The notes under the pieces were generated by a model. It ran no database searches and had not been told where the DNA came from. It worked only from the letters and a program-made list of their open reading frames with translations. This document shows, in pieces, positions 11,983 to 23,099 of a stretch of DNA of 64,000 bases (the first letter of the stretch is position 1; every line of letters begins with the position of its first letter). The translations under genes were made by a program, and so were the position numbers. The DNA is taken from positions 155,166 to 219,165 of the forward strand of contig SCFE01000018.1 in NCBI GenBank assembly GCA_004352715.1, written 5' to 3'. This DNA comes from Hofstenia miamia (taxonomy: Eukaryota; Xenacoelomorpha; Acoela).

Positions 11983-12578
11983 CAGGGTTCCAACTTGATT
12001 AATCGGATGTATTAATCTATCGTGCTGGTCTTGTACGTTAGATTAATCGTAAACAGCGTTCTCGATTAATCTAGATTATTCCAATTAATTTGATGTTTAT
12101 GCATTCAGTTACGTGATGTCATTTTCGGTTTGATCTTATCTATGGCCACTATTCTTGTCATATGTTTTACAAAAGAAAACCTTATAGGCATCTAACATAC
12201 TTAGGAAGCGTCGGATGTCGTCTAATTCTATATATAAGGATTCTCGATTTTATCACACTGATTTCTAATCAGATTGAGAGACTGTTCAGCAAAGCTGGTT
12301 ATGCTCTGTCTGATTAACCAAAATCGTTTATTACCCCTCAACTTAGAGATCCAAATATTTCTTTACGCTAACAAGCACATGTGGAATAAAATGATTTCAG
12401 GAAATAATCTCAAATAACAATAATAGTCGATATTTTCTATTTTGAATATCTTTCAATTGATATATTGTATTTTGAATATTTTTAATCAGAGAGTGGATTA
12501 ATCGACGATTAATCGCGATTATTAATCGCGTGGCAGCAGCGATTACGATTAATCGCGATTAAATTCTAACGATCCCTG
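11983..12578 (+). mobile_element. Decayed non-autonomous hAT element
   Basis: The ends are CAGGGTTCC and, at the other side, the inverse of CAGGGATCG. Both flanks carry repeated ATTAATCG/CGATTAATCG subterminal motifs. Inside, the plus strand at about 12265-12345 still reads SNQIERLFSKAGYALSD, the hAT dimerisation signature, before a stop. The bordering octamers CTTTTAAT and TTTTGTAT agree at 5 of 8 positions, consistent with an old target-site duplication. Confidence 0.7.
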
Positions 12579-13738
12579 TTTTGTATCAAATGGTGCTCAC
12601 GTTGTTATTCATTTTCGTATTCTACTTTAAATAATGTTGAAAATTTAAATAAGTACCATTTAATTACATTGTTAATCTTTCTATTTTCCTAGAATCAATA
12701 ATGTTCTACGTTGTGGTTGAAATTAGAATGTTTTAGTTTATTTTCATACTGGTGCTTTCATGCTGTGGCAACATTTTCATTTTAAATTATAGCAACGAAA
12801 GTTTGTTTGCTTGATGTCAAGACGACCTATATAATAGGTTGTGCAGAGCAAGAAAGATAAAATTATTAAATGTAGCAATAAAATTATTCGCAAATTACAT
12901 TGTTTATTGCATGGCGCCTCATTTTCACTGTTGTCATAATTAAATCAAGACCTATAATTAAGGTCGCTTTGCTTGAAATGCATTCTAATAAACGAATTAA
13001 ATCATTATTTATAATACCTTGTTAACTATTATGATAGTATAGCAGTTATAGAATAACTTTTTCCAACTTCTGCAAAATGTGGAATGTACACGAGATACTA
13101 TATGGCTGTTCCAATTAAAATTATATGCAAAGTCAATGTTAGCGTTTTAATCTAACATAGAATTTAGAAATTTTGGTTGGTATTTTTTGAAATTCATCCA
13201 TAATTGGGCCATCGCCCTACATACTTGAGAGTTTTCTGTTAACCATTTTCATTAAAATCTTATATAAATATTGAGGCAAAATTCTGATTATTTGGGGTAG
13301 ATCAAATGGAATAATTCCCCATTTCATAATTTTTTTTAAATGAGGCTTTTTAGGAAGATGCAATTGAATATAATGCACTTGTCTGTACATGCCATTCTCA
13401 AAAATATTGAACTTTGCATTCACATTTTCAACAGATACTGAAAATGTTATTCCCATTGACTCAATCAAAATTTAAATTCGGTTTATTGGGTCATTTGATT
13501 AATTGGGGCAAAAATCTAAATTATTTTGAAATCAAAGTGTATTTTTCAAAATACAAAGCATTCATGTTTTCTTGAAATGTGAAGAATTAACTATAGACAA
13601 AAGCGAGTACTTGAAGAAACTGAAACAAATGTTGGGATGAAAAATGAAATATAAGACATTAAATTACAAATAGTAATGAATAAATTCGAATTATTAATGT
13701 AAGCTAAAATATGTCCCGATTCTGCGCACAGTAGTTGC
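12579..13738. other. 3' flank and probable 3' UTR of tropomyosin
   Basis: No further gene is supported. A minus-strand AATAAA lies at 13487-13482, about 250 nt past the tropomyosin stop, and is the best candidate polyadenylation signal. The small minus-strand frame at 13217-13468 resembles nothing I know. Confidence 0.4.
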
Positions 13739-13840
13739 TTAGTTGCCTCCGGTGATTTCAGCCAAAATTTGATCCAACTCAGCCAAGATTTCACGCAATT
13801 TGCCACGCTCTGTGAACAATTCTTCTTCAACGTTGTCAAG
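13739..13840 (-). CDS. TPM: Tropomyosin last coding exon
   Basis: 102 nt: 33 codons plus TAA. Starts [14 protein letters not shown] and ends EITGGN, replacing the usual last exon and the last codons of exon 8. Confidence 0.93.
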   Translation of the reverse strand, partial: LDNVEEELFTERGKLREILAELDQILAEITGGN

Positions 13841-16800
13841 CTAAATGTTGTCAAGTGTTAATAGAATTACCTATTATTGATGCCTTCAATTTGATATGGG
13901 CAACGAACAAAGCATTTCAACAATGTTTAAATTCAAAAATGCATTAATTTATATAGTTTTATGTACAGATTTTTTTCAAATCCTGAAATAGATCGATGGT
14001 TGAAACAACCCTACTTCAATTTCCAGCCCCCAGCTTAAACAAATTTTAATGCAGCAAAATATGCTTGATAGTAAATAGAAATTTGTCTCATAGCTTAAAC
14101 CCAAATAGCTATGAAAAGTCGACCAAAACCAAATAAAATTGTAAAACCCCCTCAGGTCAATTTTGCAGGTCCAGCCTAATTGTATCTGTCAGTTGTTAAT
14201 GCCTTTTACAGAATTTGAATTTTAGTAATCAGTTTTGACAATCAAACCAACCTTTTCATCATTTTGAAGTCTTATCTAATATTAAAGAATGTTGCAATTT
14301 TTTATTTTTGCTTATGATGGGAAATCTTTTCAGCGCTTCTGTACGAAGTAAAAATAAATTCTTTAATCTCATTGTATATCCGAATAGATTACATTAGCAA
14401 TAAAAAGATTGAATTTTCACTTGACGTAAATACGTTTGGACATATTTTCATTCCAAGGTGTTAGCATCTTATCACTAAGTGTTTTCGTTTAATAAGAATT
14501 TTATATACTGCTATAATGTAAATTTAATTTTTAGAAATGCAAGAATTTATTGTATGCCGGTAATTAATTTTGTAAACGTTTTAAGCAATCTATGCAAATT
14601 GTTTTAAAGGAGACTATTAAAATACCTGTTGTTCGAGCTTGGTGATAGTTCTTTCGGCATATTCGGCTCTTCTTAAGGCTTCTTCGAGACGCTCTTCTAA
14701 GTCTTTTACTGTTGCCTCATATTCAACTTCCTTCTCGTTGGCTTTGTCAAGACTGTGCTCGACTGACTTGAGGTTGTTTGCTAACATGTTCAACTCTTCC
14801 TCATATTCTACAGCTTTGCTAAATGCAAATTGATTTACAAAAATTCCAACTTTAAGCAAAATACATTGTTGTTCAAAAATCAATATGTTAATACCATGAT
14901 TTAACAGAGAATGCATACAGAGTTCAAATTGAGTTGTACGAATTATATTTTAAGTCTACTTAGAAATTGAAGCTCGATATACCTTGCATGGTTTGAGAGC
15001 AATTTGAATCGGCCTCAAGAACAAATTCAAATTCAAACAGCAATATATATATATATATATATATTTTATTTATATGTATATATATGTATTTATAGCAACA
15101 GCAATAGATGAAATTGTTACAATTTTTACAAGAAATGGACATCCCACAAGCTTGTAAAGAAGGAAGTTGATAAAATATTTAATTAAGAAAAGAAATATAT
15201 ACTTACGTTTCAGCACTTTCTGCACGCTCTTCAGCGCGTTCAAGATCAGCGTCAACAACAACCAACTTCCTAGACACTTCATCGTATTTTTTGTCCATTT
15301 CTTCGGCGATCAACTGAGCCTCTTTCATTTGCATCTCAAGAACCTCGATTTTGTCATCATCGTTGATTGATTTCATTTCCAACACTTTTCGTTCTCTAAA
15401 TTAATCATGTTAGATTCAATTACTGAAATAGGTATGTTTGTGACAGGTTATTCAATTATTTCAGATTTGAGTTTAAGTAAATATTAGGGTTCTTTACACT
15501 GTAAATTCTGCGTATTTAAGTTCAAATTTTTATTCATGCTTGAATACAAGAACTGTAATGCAATACAATTACCTTTCCAATATGCAAAAGTTATTTACTC
15601 CATACTGTATGTCAGATGCATATTTGCGTTATCATCAGGCCCGTGATTCGCATTTGCAAGTTAGGGGGGCATGGCTCCGCAAAGTTCAATATAGTAATCA
15701 TGGGTTTACTCATATGAAATAGTTTCGCACTTTTTCATTGGATTTTTAAATAGAATGGCATTAGTATTTATATATTTTAATTAAAATAAATTCATTCTAA
15801 CTTTGTTACAGAGTATTAGAATTAATACTATGGAGTTTTGCATCAAGGATGCCGGGAGAATGTGACAAGTGGCCCAATAGGGAAAGCCAGCCCCCCTGCG
15901 CCCCCCTTTGCCACGGCCCTGGTTATCATGTCTGTTGTATCTAACCAATGTATCCCGAAGTATACGCACATTAAAATTTGTAGCTCAACTTAGAAAAAAT
16001 CTATTCTGGACATTAAATTTTTCATCAATTTTATATTCAAATTAAGCAGTCAAATTCGACAGATAAGATGGAAAGTTCTACCAGTATTTAATAAAAACTA
16101 ATTCAGTCAACATTAAATCTAAGCTTGTATATCAATGGCTCTTATTTCCAGGCTTGGGCAGAGTTATTCGAAAAATTGATCGAAATTAAAAAACAGATTA
16201 TTACGCAAATTAACCCAAATGCGGTGAATTGTATAGGAACTGTAAAGCAATGTGTTGAAAAATTAAATATACATTTTGAAATTTTGCAATAGTTTCAATT
16301 TTATTATAAGTTTCTAACATAATCAACTTTGGTCAAGTAAGCTGAGAAATTAAAGCAATTTTTTCGAAATTAAATGGGCCGTACGGACTTGGGTTTAAAT
16401 TTTGAGACTATGGCCAACTCTGCCCACGACTTGACAATAACTTTTACTCAACAAAATATTAGAAAACAAATGTGAGAACAAAAATAACTAAATAATTCGA
16501 AAGTATCAAATTAAACGTGAAAGAAGTCAGAGTATATGCAATATGATGTGCTTCAACCTAATATCGTATTGAGATAGTCTAACATAAACGAAATTTTGCT
16601 GTCCAGAAAAATGCATTTTAGGGTAGGAACAAGTTTTTTGTTATTCCACTGTGATAGGCTGATCATGTATATTAGCTGTTGACCGTGTTTCTATTTTTAG
16701 ACTATGCATATATCCGATCCATTAGAGGTTGACATTTGACCCACAGTGATCTTTATAAGCTTTACTCAATAGATGTATATATGAAAGAAAACGATCGTTT

Positions 16801-19556
16801 ACTTATAAAATTTGTGGATTACAGAATACATTTTTGCATGACAAAGAAACAGTTAAAATATATGATTGACTTAATGTTATTAAAAATGACCTTCATTTTC
16901 GTTTCGAATCAAATTGCCAGAGGCATAAAAATTGTGAGAACCCCTGAACTACTGCATACGTATACTTCCTAATTTTTGGGAAATTTGTTATGATTATTTA
17001 AAAGTAAATCTTCACAATGCATATTTACAGATTCAAGTGTTTCCTTGAATTTTATAAGAAATTCAATGCACACTTCAAATAGGATATTATTACATGTAAA
17101 TATTATTGAAAACGAATTATGTTTTATGTTCTCATTGCAGTATCTAATGATACGTGTGCTTATCAAATGTTAAGGATATTCGCTAAATATATTATCAATA
17201 GAATTGGAAATGGGCCAATTATTCTTATCGACCTCTGCCGGGAGCACCGCTTTTATGGATAAACGGTGGAATCAAATTTCCTTCACAGCGTGGAAATCCA
17301 TTTGGATATAAAGCTCTGAATCATTTATTAGTAACTGTGTATACACAACAAATATAATGTATATGAAACTGCAGGTAATTCAAAGTTTTGTTTATATCGG
17401 CAAATACATTGATATTAGGCCTCTGCTAGTTGAGGTTCTTAGGCTCGACACGAGTTGGAACCCAAATTCAGCGAGTTGAAGTCGAGTTACAATAAATTTA
17501 GACATATTTTTTTCGTTAAGATAAGCTTTATATAACTATGCTACCCTATGTAAGTGTGAGATTGAAATGCAACATGTTAAACAAAATGATGTAAACAAAT
17601 CCTGGTGGTTTGCAATTTGAGATAAATAGTGAAAGGCCGATGGATTATTCGACACTACAGGCAAAAATTGGAGAAAAATAGATACAATTCAAGCTAATAT
17701 TCAATTGGTTATCGACTACTCGAAATTTAGAGTTGAGATTTTGGACCTCGAGTAGAGTTCGGGTATTTTAACTCGACACAAATTTCGAGGGCTCGCACGG
17801 CTCTAATATATATTCCAATGAGAACTATCCATTTATTTTGTAAAAATATGTGCTAGAGACAGGTAATCTCCTGCTAATCGAATCAATTTAAACGTTGAGT
17901 TGCCTATGCGAATTCACAAATTTTTAGTCCGAAAAGTTAAACATGACTTTTAAAATTTGTCTGGGATCTCTATAAATGAAAGAACTGTAATTAATTGTGG
18001 AAATGGAAGGCCTGAAGTCTTAGACTAATAATAAATTTTGGTAAGGGAGATTTGAGCCAGATAGCTGCTTTAATGTACAACCTATGTATGGTTTTGAAGT
18101 TATATCTATGTGAAAGAAATGACACTTTAAGATATTAATGGTCTTTCTGGAGTAGGAAGTCACTATTTAGAATGAAATTCTATATAAACGTGAATAGAGA
18201 TTTTGATTTTTATATAGGCGACTATTATTATAATAATTTTTTAAGCAAGCTTAATGATTTACTATTTAAGTAATGTAATATTATATTAATGATAGGATTT
18301 GTCACATTTGAATACTTATAAAAATTAATTAAAATATAGAAATCAAACTGTTTTTTTTCAATTGAGCAATATAAAGTGTTTCTAATTCATATCAATGCCC
18401 TTAAACATTAATTATAAATTTTAATTAATTATAAGCGTTATGCATTATCAAAGAACCAAAAGCATATTTATATTCATATTGGAAAGCATATAATGTTTGT
18501 CAATTGTGATGAAAAAATGTAATTTGTCTATACACAATGGAATTCTTCTCTATCAACTTGAAAACAATTGTTAGTGAATAACGTTTGTTAAATACGTAGT
18601 AGGAAAATCAAAGAATTATATTTAAAGTGATAGGAAAAAATCAAGATGCAAAGAACTGCATGTAAATATAATACAGTGTTGAAGAATAAAGCGTACTATT
18701 AGATAATTTTGAATCCCAATTAGATTGTTGATTTAAGCATATAACATTCAGAAATGAAAAGTTAGTATAAATGTAAAAAGCGATTGGAAATCCTACCTTT
18801 CCAATTCATCCTGTGCTTTCTCGAGAGCTTCCAATTTAGCAGTTCTCTGACTCAAAGTCTCATTTGTTCTGTCGAATTCTTCCTCAGACAGCTGCAGACG
18901 TCGCGATAATGCAGCAGCTTCATTCTCGGCCTATAAAGTTTGAATTAGATCTATAGCAAGCATATTTTCCACTTACATTTGTTTTTTCCTTGTTAGCTTC
19001 ATCAAGGGCATGTTTGGTTTTCTCTAATTCCTGTGTGGTTTTGTCGAGTTCGTCTTCAATTTGGCGAGTTTGTTTATGGGCCTCGGTAAGTTCCTCTTCA
19101 AGCTAAATTCAAAGCTTATGGAAACATTCTGCATTAATTATCAAATATTAATAAATACCTCTGACAGTCTTCCAACTGAAGTTAATTATTAAATCAATGT
19201 TATTCTTATATACTATGATGTTGTTTGATGTAAACAAAGGATTCATGCAATCATGTAACTTAGGGTAGGAATATAAGATTTTCCGATAAAGAGCATTGTG
19301 AAAAATACTATGATAAACAGTAATTCTTAATTTATAGGTGTACTACGTGCTCGGGAAATGGATGACAATTGTACTGTAATTTTTAATATCATAATTGAAG
19401 AGAATATATAATAGAAAATATTTGCTTAGAGACAATACTTACAGATTTGACTTTTTCTTCGGCTACTTTTTGCTTCTCCTTGGCCAAATCTTCAGCATCG
19501 AGAGCTTGATCGCACTCATTGCGGAGGGACACTAACTTCTTTTTAATGGCTTCCAT
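13739..19556 (-). CDS. TPM: Tropomyosin, complete, six coding exons
   Basis: Splicing 19556-19443, 19102-18977, 18930-18797, 15395-15207, 14818-14626 and 13840-13739 gives 285 codons and a stop; the usual muscle form has 284 residues. Every junction is GT-AG. The protein starts MEAIKKK, has an unbroken heptad pattern and keeps landmark strings such as [15 protein letters not shown] and AEYAER. It forms the parallel coiled-coil dimer that lies along actin filaments and controls myosin and troponin access. Exon sizes of 114, 126 and 134 nt match vertebrate exons 1a, 2 and 3, including the AG|A split Arg codon. The 189-nt exon equals vertebrate exons 4 plus 5, and the 193-nt exon covers 6 to 8. 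The C-terminal end (EITGGN) is atypical. No alternative exon set was recognised. Confidence 0.95.
14626..14818 (-). CDS. TPM: Tropomyosin exon 6-8 (fused)
   Basis: 193 nt covering vertebrate exons 6 and 7 and most of 8: [14 protein letters not shown] through RTITKLEQQ, between TTTAG and GTATTT. The 3' boundary lies about five codons earlier than the vertebrate exon 8/9 boundary. Confidence 0.93.
15054..15090. repeat. (TA)n tract in tropomyosin intron
   Basis: Interrupted TA repeats between exons 4/5 and 6-8. Confidence 0.8.
15207..15395 (-). CDS. TPM: Tropomyosin exon 4/5 (fused)
   Basis: 189 nt, exactly the summed size of vertebrate exons 4 (118 nt) and 5 (71 nt), with no intron between. 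Contains KYDEVSRKL and [11 protein letters not shown]. Ends two bases into a Thr codon. Confidence 0.95.
15636..15921. mobile_element. hAT-type MITE with perfect 8-bp target duplication
   Basis: The 286-bp element begins CAGGCCCGTGATTCGCA and its other end, read inward, begins CAGGGCCGTGGCAAAGG. It is flanked on both sides by GTTATCAT (15628-15635 and 15922-15929), an exact 8-bp duplication as made by hAT transposases. No coding capacity. It sits in tropomyosin intron 3. Confidence 0.9.
16149..16433. mobile_element. Second MITE-like element in tropomyosin intron 3
   Basis: The ends are inverted: CAGGCTTGGGCAGAGTT at the left and, read inward from the right, CAAGTCGTGGGCAGAGTT. The bordering octamers do not match well, so either the limits are off by a few bases or the duplication has decayed. 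Confidence 0.65.
17416..17806. repeat. MITE-like repeat, copy 1 (relative at 33490-33870)
   Basis: The segment starts TAGGCCTCTGCTAG and its right end read inward starts TAGAGCCGTGCGAG. Subterminal text is rich in CTCGA, GAGTT and TTCGGG. The interior matches 33490-33870 through shared phrases such as TTGCAATTTGAGATAA and CTACAGGCAA. Lies in tropomyosin intron 3. Confidence 0.7.
18797..18930 (-). CDS. TPM: Tropomyosin exon 3
   Basis: 134 nt starting [14 protein letters not shown], equivalent to the vertebrate block that includes SLNRRIQL. It ends two bases into an Arg codon. Confidence 0.95.
18977..19102 (-). CDS. TPM: Tropomyosin exon 2
   Basis: 126 nt, 42 codons, phase 0 on both sides, between TTTAG and GTAAGT. 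It starts [11 protein letters not shown], aligned with LEDEL at the start of vertebrate exon 2, and contains EDELDK. Confidence 0.95.
19443..19556 (-). CDS. TPM: Tropomyosin exon 1
   Basis: 114 nt from ATG at 19556 to the GTAAGT donor at 19442. It encodes the 38 N-terminal residues beginning [14 protein letters not shown]. Phase 0 at the end. Confidence 0.95.
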
Positions 19557-20000
19557 TTTTTACAATTCTCTACTGCTTGCAATACACACTCGTCTATCCG
19601 GAATAATGGCACTCCCCACAATCTAATATTACTATGACCTTCGTCGGGTCAAAACACACTATTGATAAGCTCAACACAATGTTATCGATTCTTCCTTATT
19701 TAATACGCATTCCCATAATGTTACAAGAGTGATAAGAAACTTGTGGGGAAATAAGTTCTCCTGACCATTAAAGTTAAATTGAAACCACGGGAATTGTTTA
19801 ATGTGGATAAATCACAATTTGAGTTAATCAAGGAAATTTCTGTTATTCACATTGAAGGTGAACTTATCTTTGCTTGATCCCTAAAATAAATTTTATTTGG
19901 ATAGTGATTCAAAGCAGAAGTACTAGGAATGTGTATTAAAATGGGTGTAAAGCTTTTGCAATGTGAGCCAACTTAAAGTATATCATTACATATAATTGAA
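19557..20000 (-). promoter_or_regulatory. Probable tropomyosin 5' flank
   Basis: Minus-strand sequence upstream of the tropomyosin ATG. A TATA-like GTATTAAATAAGG lies about 140 bp upstream of the ATG (plus-strand 19694-19706). Its distance would allow a 5' UTR of about 110 nt. No other element is convincing. Confidence 0.3.
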
Positions 20001-20055
20001 ATACATCTGCTGCACAATGATTGACTTCTGATATACTTGTACATTATATTTATAA

Positions 20056-20080
20056 ATATATATATATATATATATATACA
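20056..20080. repeat. (TA)n tract
   Basis: Pure TA repeat next to the hammerhead-like motif on the minus strand at 20114-20145. Confidence 0.85.
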
Positions 20081-20104
20081 TAAACTAGTAAAAAACAAAA
20101 CATA

Positions 20105-20150
20105 AATTGAGCAACGCGTTTCGCAACTTAAGTTTGCTTCAATAGGTTAA
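20105..20150 (-). other. Hammerhead-like motif (degenerate), minus strand
   Basis: Read on the minus strand: TTGAAGCAAACTTAAGTTGC, then GAAA, then the palindrome ACGCGT, then TGC. GCAA/TTGC can pair as a stem II, and the layout (TTGAAG, hairpin, GAAA, 6-nt palindrome) matches the two plus-strand motifs near 53.1 and 53.7 kb. The core differs from the canonical CUGANGA, so activity is doubtful. Confidence 0.35.
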
Positions 20151-20579
20151 AATTTTCCAAAATTAAATATTTACAGTACGCAATCTTTGTATTAACTTGA
20201 TTTATTATTAACCCTTGATTTCAATTGAGGTTTTCCTTAATAAATATAGATTTCGCTCTAATTTAATTTTGAACAATTATTTTCCAATTTCAGTCTGTTG
20301 CTTTATGTTTATGCTGATCTATCTTTGTTTGCATGTGTCCTTTCAGATGTTCATTAATGTGCACTCCCAAATGTCTTGTAGACTACAGACGACATAAGAC
20401 ATATTAGAGTATCATCTTTGTTTTTGATAAAATCTTTCGGTTTTTTATATTATGAATTAGGCTTTTGTTTTCTTTTTGGATACGATGTTCGATATATTTA
20501 CATGATGTTTCACAAATATATAGTAATTTCTAATATATGTAATTTTCTTTTTGTCAATCTTCAGTATTTTTTGATAAAG

Positions 20580-20586
<7 letters not shown>

Positions 20587-20616
<30 letters not shown>
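20587..20616. repeat. (TA)n tract
   Basis: About 30 bp of pure TA repeat. Confidence 0.9.
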
Positions 20617-20984
20617 TGGCGCTGTAGTCACATTATTTTTTAAACTGTCGATGTATAATATGGATTATACTTAAGATGTTTTATGAAAAAAATTATATAT
20701 TTTTCAATGCAGAATGACCTATTCATAAAAAATTGCAAATATTTAAGAAAATATCATAAATACACAGCATTTGCAAAGACATTTTGGAAATTAAGGATCT
20801 TTTCAAGAGTAGCGGTTCTTTTTGTCGGGGTTGTATGTAGATGACAATAAATTCTTTGCACTTAGCTCTATTTCTACTACATTTAAGTCCCACATTTTTG
20901 AACAATTGTATCCCAGGCTTTTAAGAAATATTGAACTCCTCTTACAGTACACATCTATGGAATTCGACTAGCTCATGCTATGAG

Positions 20985-21330
20985 GAAGATTTTGCTAAAA
21001 CTTATTCTTATGTTTGAAGTACATGCAAAAATTATTTTTTCAATGAGAAATCCGATTTTTGTAAACATTTTCAAATTCTTTTCATGCCTAGTGTTTAGAT
21101 AATGAGGCATTCTAATGGTCATGGTAACAACAGCCACTCTGAAATATTTTGTCAGGAGTTGTTAGGCCGCAAATGGACAGCGGCAGATCACGAACCATGG
21201 GTGAAAAAGCAAGAGTAAACTATTTTGTATCTTGTGGTGTTTTCAGATTCTCAATATTATCATTAGTTTGTGAGTTATAAGCGTTTAATAAGCATTTGGG
21301 AAAATGATCACAGATTTTGAAAAGTTCCTA
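20985..21330 (-). repeat. Dispersed repeat, copy 2 (inverted relative to 10680-11035)
   Basis: Read on the minus strand it follows the copy at 10680-11035 through CAAAATCTGTGAT, CGCTTATAACTCAC, CAAAATATTTCAG and ACAAAAATCGGATTT. The middle portion differs. Confidence 0.65.
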
Positions 21331-21425
21331 GTAGCATTTGGATTAATAGTATTTAATAAAACGGAACAATACAGGTGCTATTACTAAGTAGTATCATGAG
21401 TCAAAGCAATTTATTGCATAAAATA

Positions 21426-21427
<2 letters not shown>

Positions 21428-21471
<44 letters not shown>

Positions 21472-21722
21472 GAAATTAGGAATTCCATTAAATCGTTAAA
21501 GTTCAGTGAATTTGTGAAATAGGTATTTCACTTACCTACCTTCATAAAAACATTAAAATACATAGATACTTCTACTTCATGTATTTATTGGAAAAATACT
21601 TAACCTTAACCCCAACCCCAACTCATCAAATTTAATTGTTTTTTTAAGTGAAGTAGCAATTTCACAAATTCACTAGAATATTTAGGTATTTCACAAAATT
21701 TTGATTACAGAAACCTACCGTA

Positions 21723-21757
<35 letters not shown>
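21428..21757. repeat. Foldback segment bounded by two (TA)n tracts
   Basis: TA tracts at about 21428-21468 and 21726-21757 enclose a segment with an exact 16-bp inverted repeat, AGTGAATTTGTGAAAT at 21505-21520 and its complement at 21659-21674. No open frame. Confidence 0.65.
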
Positions 21758-21759
<2 letters not shown>

Positions 21760-23090
21760 ATATTATAAATGTAAGTATTTGTGTGTTTGCGTATGCGTGC
21801 GCTGAATGTGATATTGGAATGAATGAAAAGTATAACAATCTCCTAGAATTATTTGTTTTTTTCCTCCTAATTTTTTCAAAATTTTCTATAATTAGTTTCT
21901 GATTGAGATTCGTAATCTCGTTTGTTCCAGAGATCGATTGTGTAGTTTTTTTATGTTTTTATTGTGATTTCAAGTATATATGCTTCATGAAAAAGATCAT
22001 TTGACAAATTATTGAGTGATTAAATTCAGTTATCTGTGGAGTTATTTCAATAATGAGAAGATGTTTATGCTCTAAACACGCTTTGGCCCATTTTGCCAAT
22101 TGAAACAAATGCGTAAATCTGTCAAACCTTTTACAACTCTTAGTTTCTAAAACCAATACATTGCAGTTATCAACAGAATTATGTCAGACTTAAGCTATTC
22201 AGGTAATAATTGAGAACAGTCCCAACTAAACTATTAATGATTGACGAATCATAATTCATGTAATCATTTTAATTTATAAACATTTTGTATTTGTAATAAT
22301 TTTTTTCATAAACAATTGGTATGCAATAAAAATAATAGTAGCAAAACAAGAGCACTAAATGTAATTTTTCCACACTTAGAAAATGTTAAAAAATTCTCTA
22401 TATTAAATGCATGCAAACATAGCGCTATTCTAATTTCAAATTTTCATATTAAAACAACTAGAGAAAAGAGAGGATAAGTTTAACAAATTGTTCTTTAGTA
22501 TCTAAAACATTCGCCTCATACCAATTGGTAGCACTGGTAACTTTCGGAGTCATTGGACAAAATGTATAAAGTTAACTAAATCGTACTTTTAGTCATTAGA
22601 CGATTCAAGACAGATAAGTATTACTGTAGGTGTAGAGTATTAGTATGGCGTCAGTCAAGAATTGTCAAAATTTTATCAAAACGACAAATTTATAGTGCAA
22701 TCAAAGAAACTTAAAGTGTACTTTGTGGAAAAAAGTCAGGTTAAAATTTTGTAGTAATATTTTTAAATATTTTACAGCATCATCAACATCATCATATGTA
22801 CGTATACATGTGTTAAGTTTACAAATTATTTACAATAATTCTCATATATTTTGATGATTCGTGACCTGGAGGGTACAATTTTAAGTTGTGCAAGCATTTT
22901 AAGCATCAAGCAATCACTTGCTGTTGATGTGCATATTTAGGATGCGCTAGGCAATGAAGCTTTTCTCATGATTATCTTTCCATCAACTAAGATTCTATTC
23001 ATGAACTTTCTGATTAACATTATATTTCTTATATTCAATTAAGATGGGCATTAAATATCACAACGAAAAACTCAACGCAAACCAAGCAGT
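21760..23090. other. Intergenic DNA, no gene seen
   Basis: AT-rich, no supported feature. Confidence 0.4.
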
Positions 23091-23099
23091 AAATTTCTA

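Noticed and set aside
19159-19175. Possible 17-nt micro-exon between tropomyosin exons 1 and 2 (minus strand, TTCAG before, GTATTT after)
   Set aside because: Its 17 nt would break the frame between phase-0 exons 1 and 2, which already join perfectly.
21600-21625. Telomere-like CCTTAACCCCAACCCC
   Set aside because: Too short and irregular for an interstitial telomere array; it lies inside the foldback segment.
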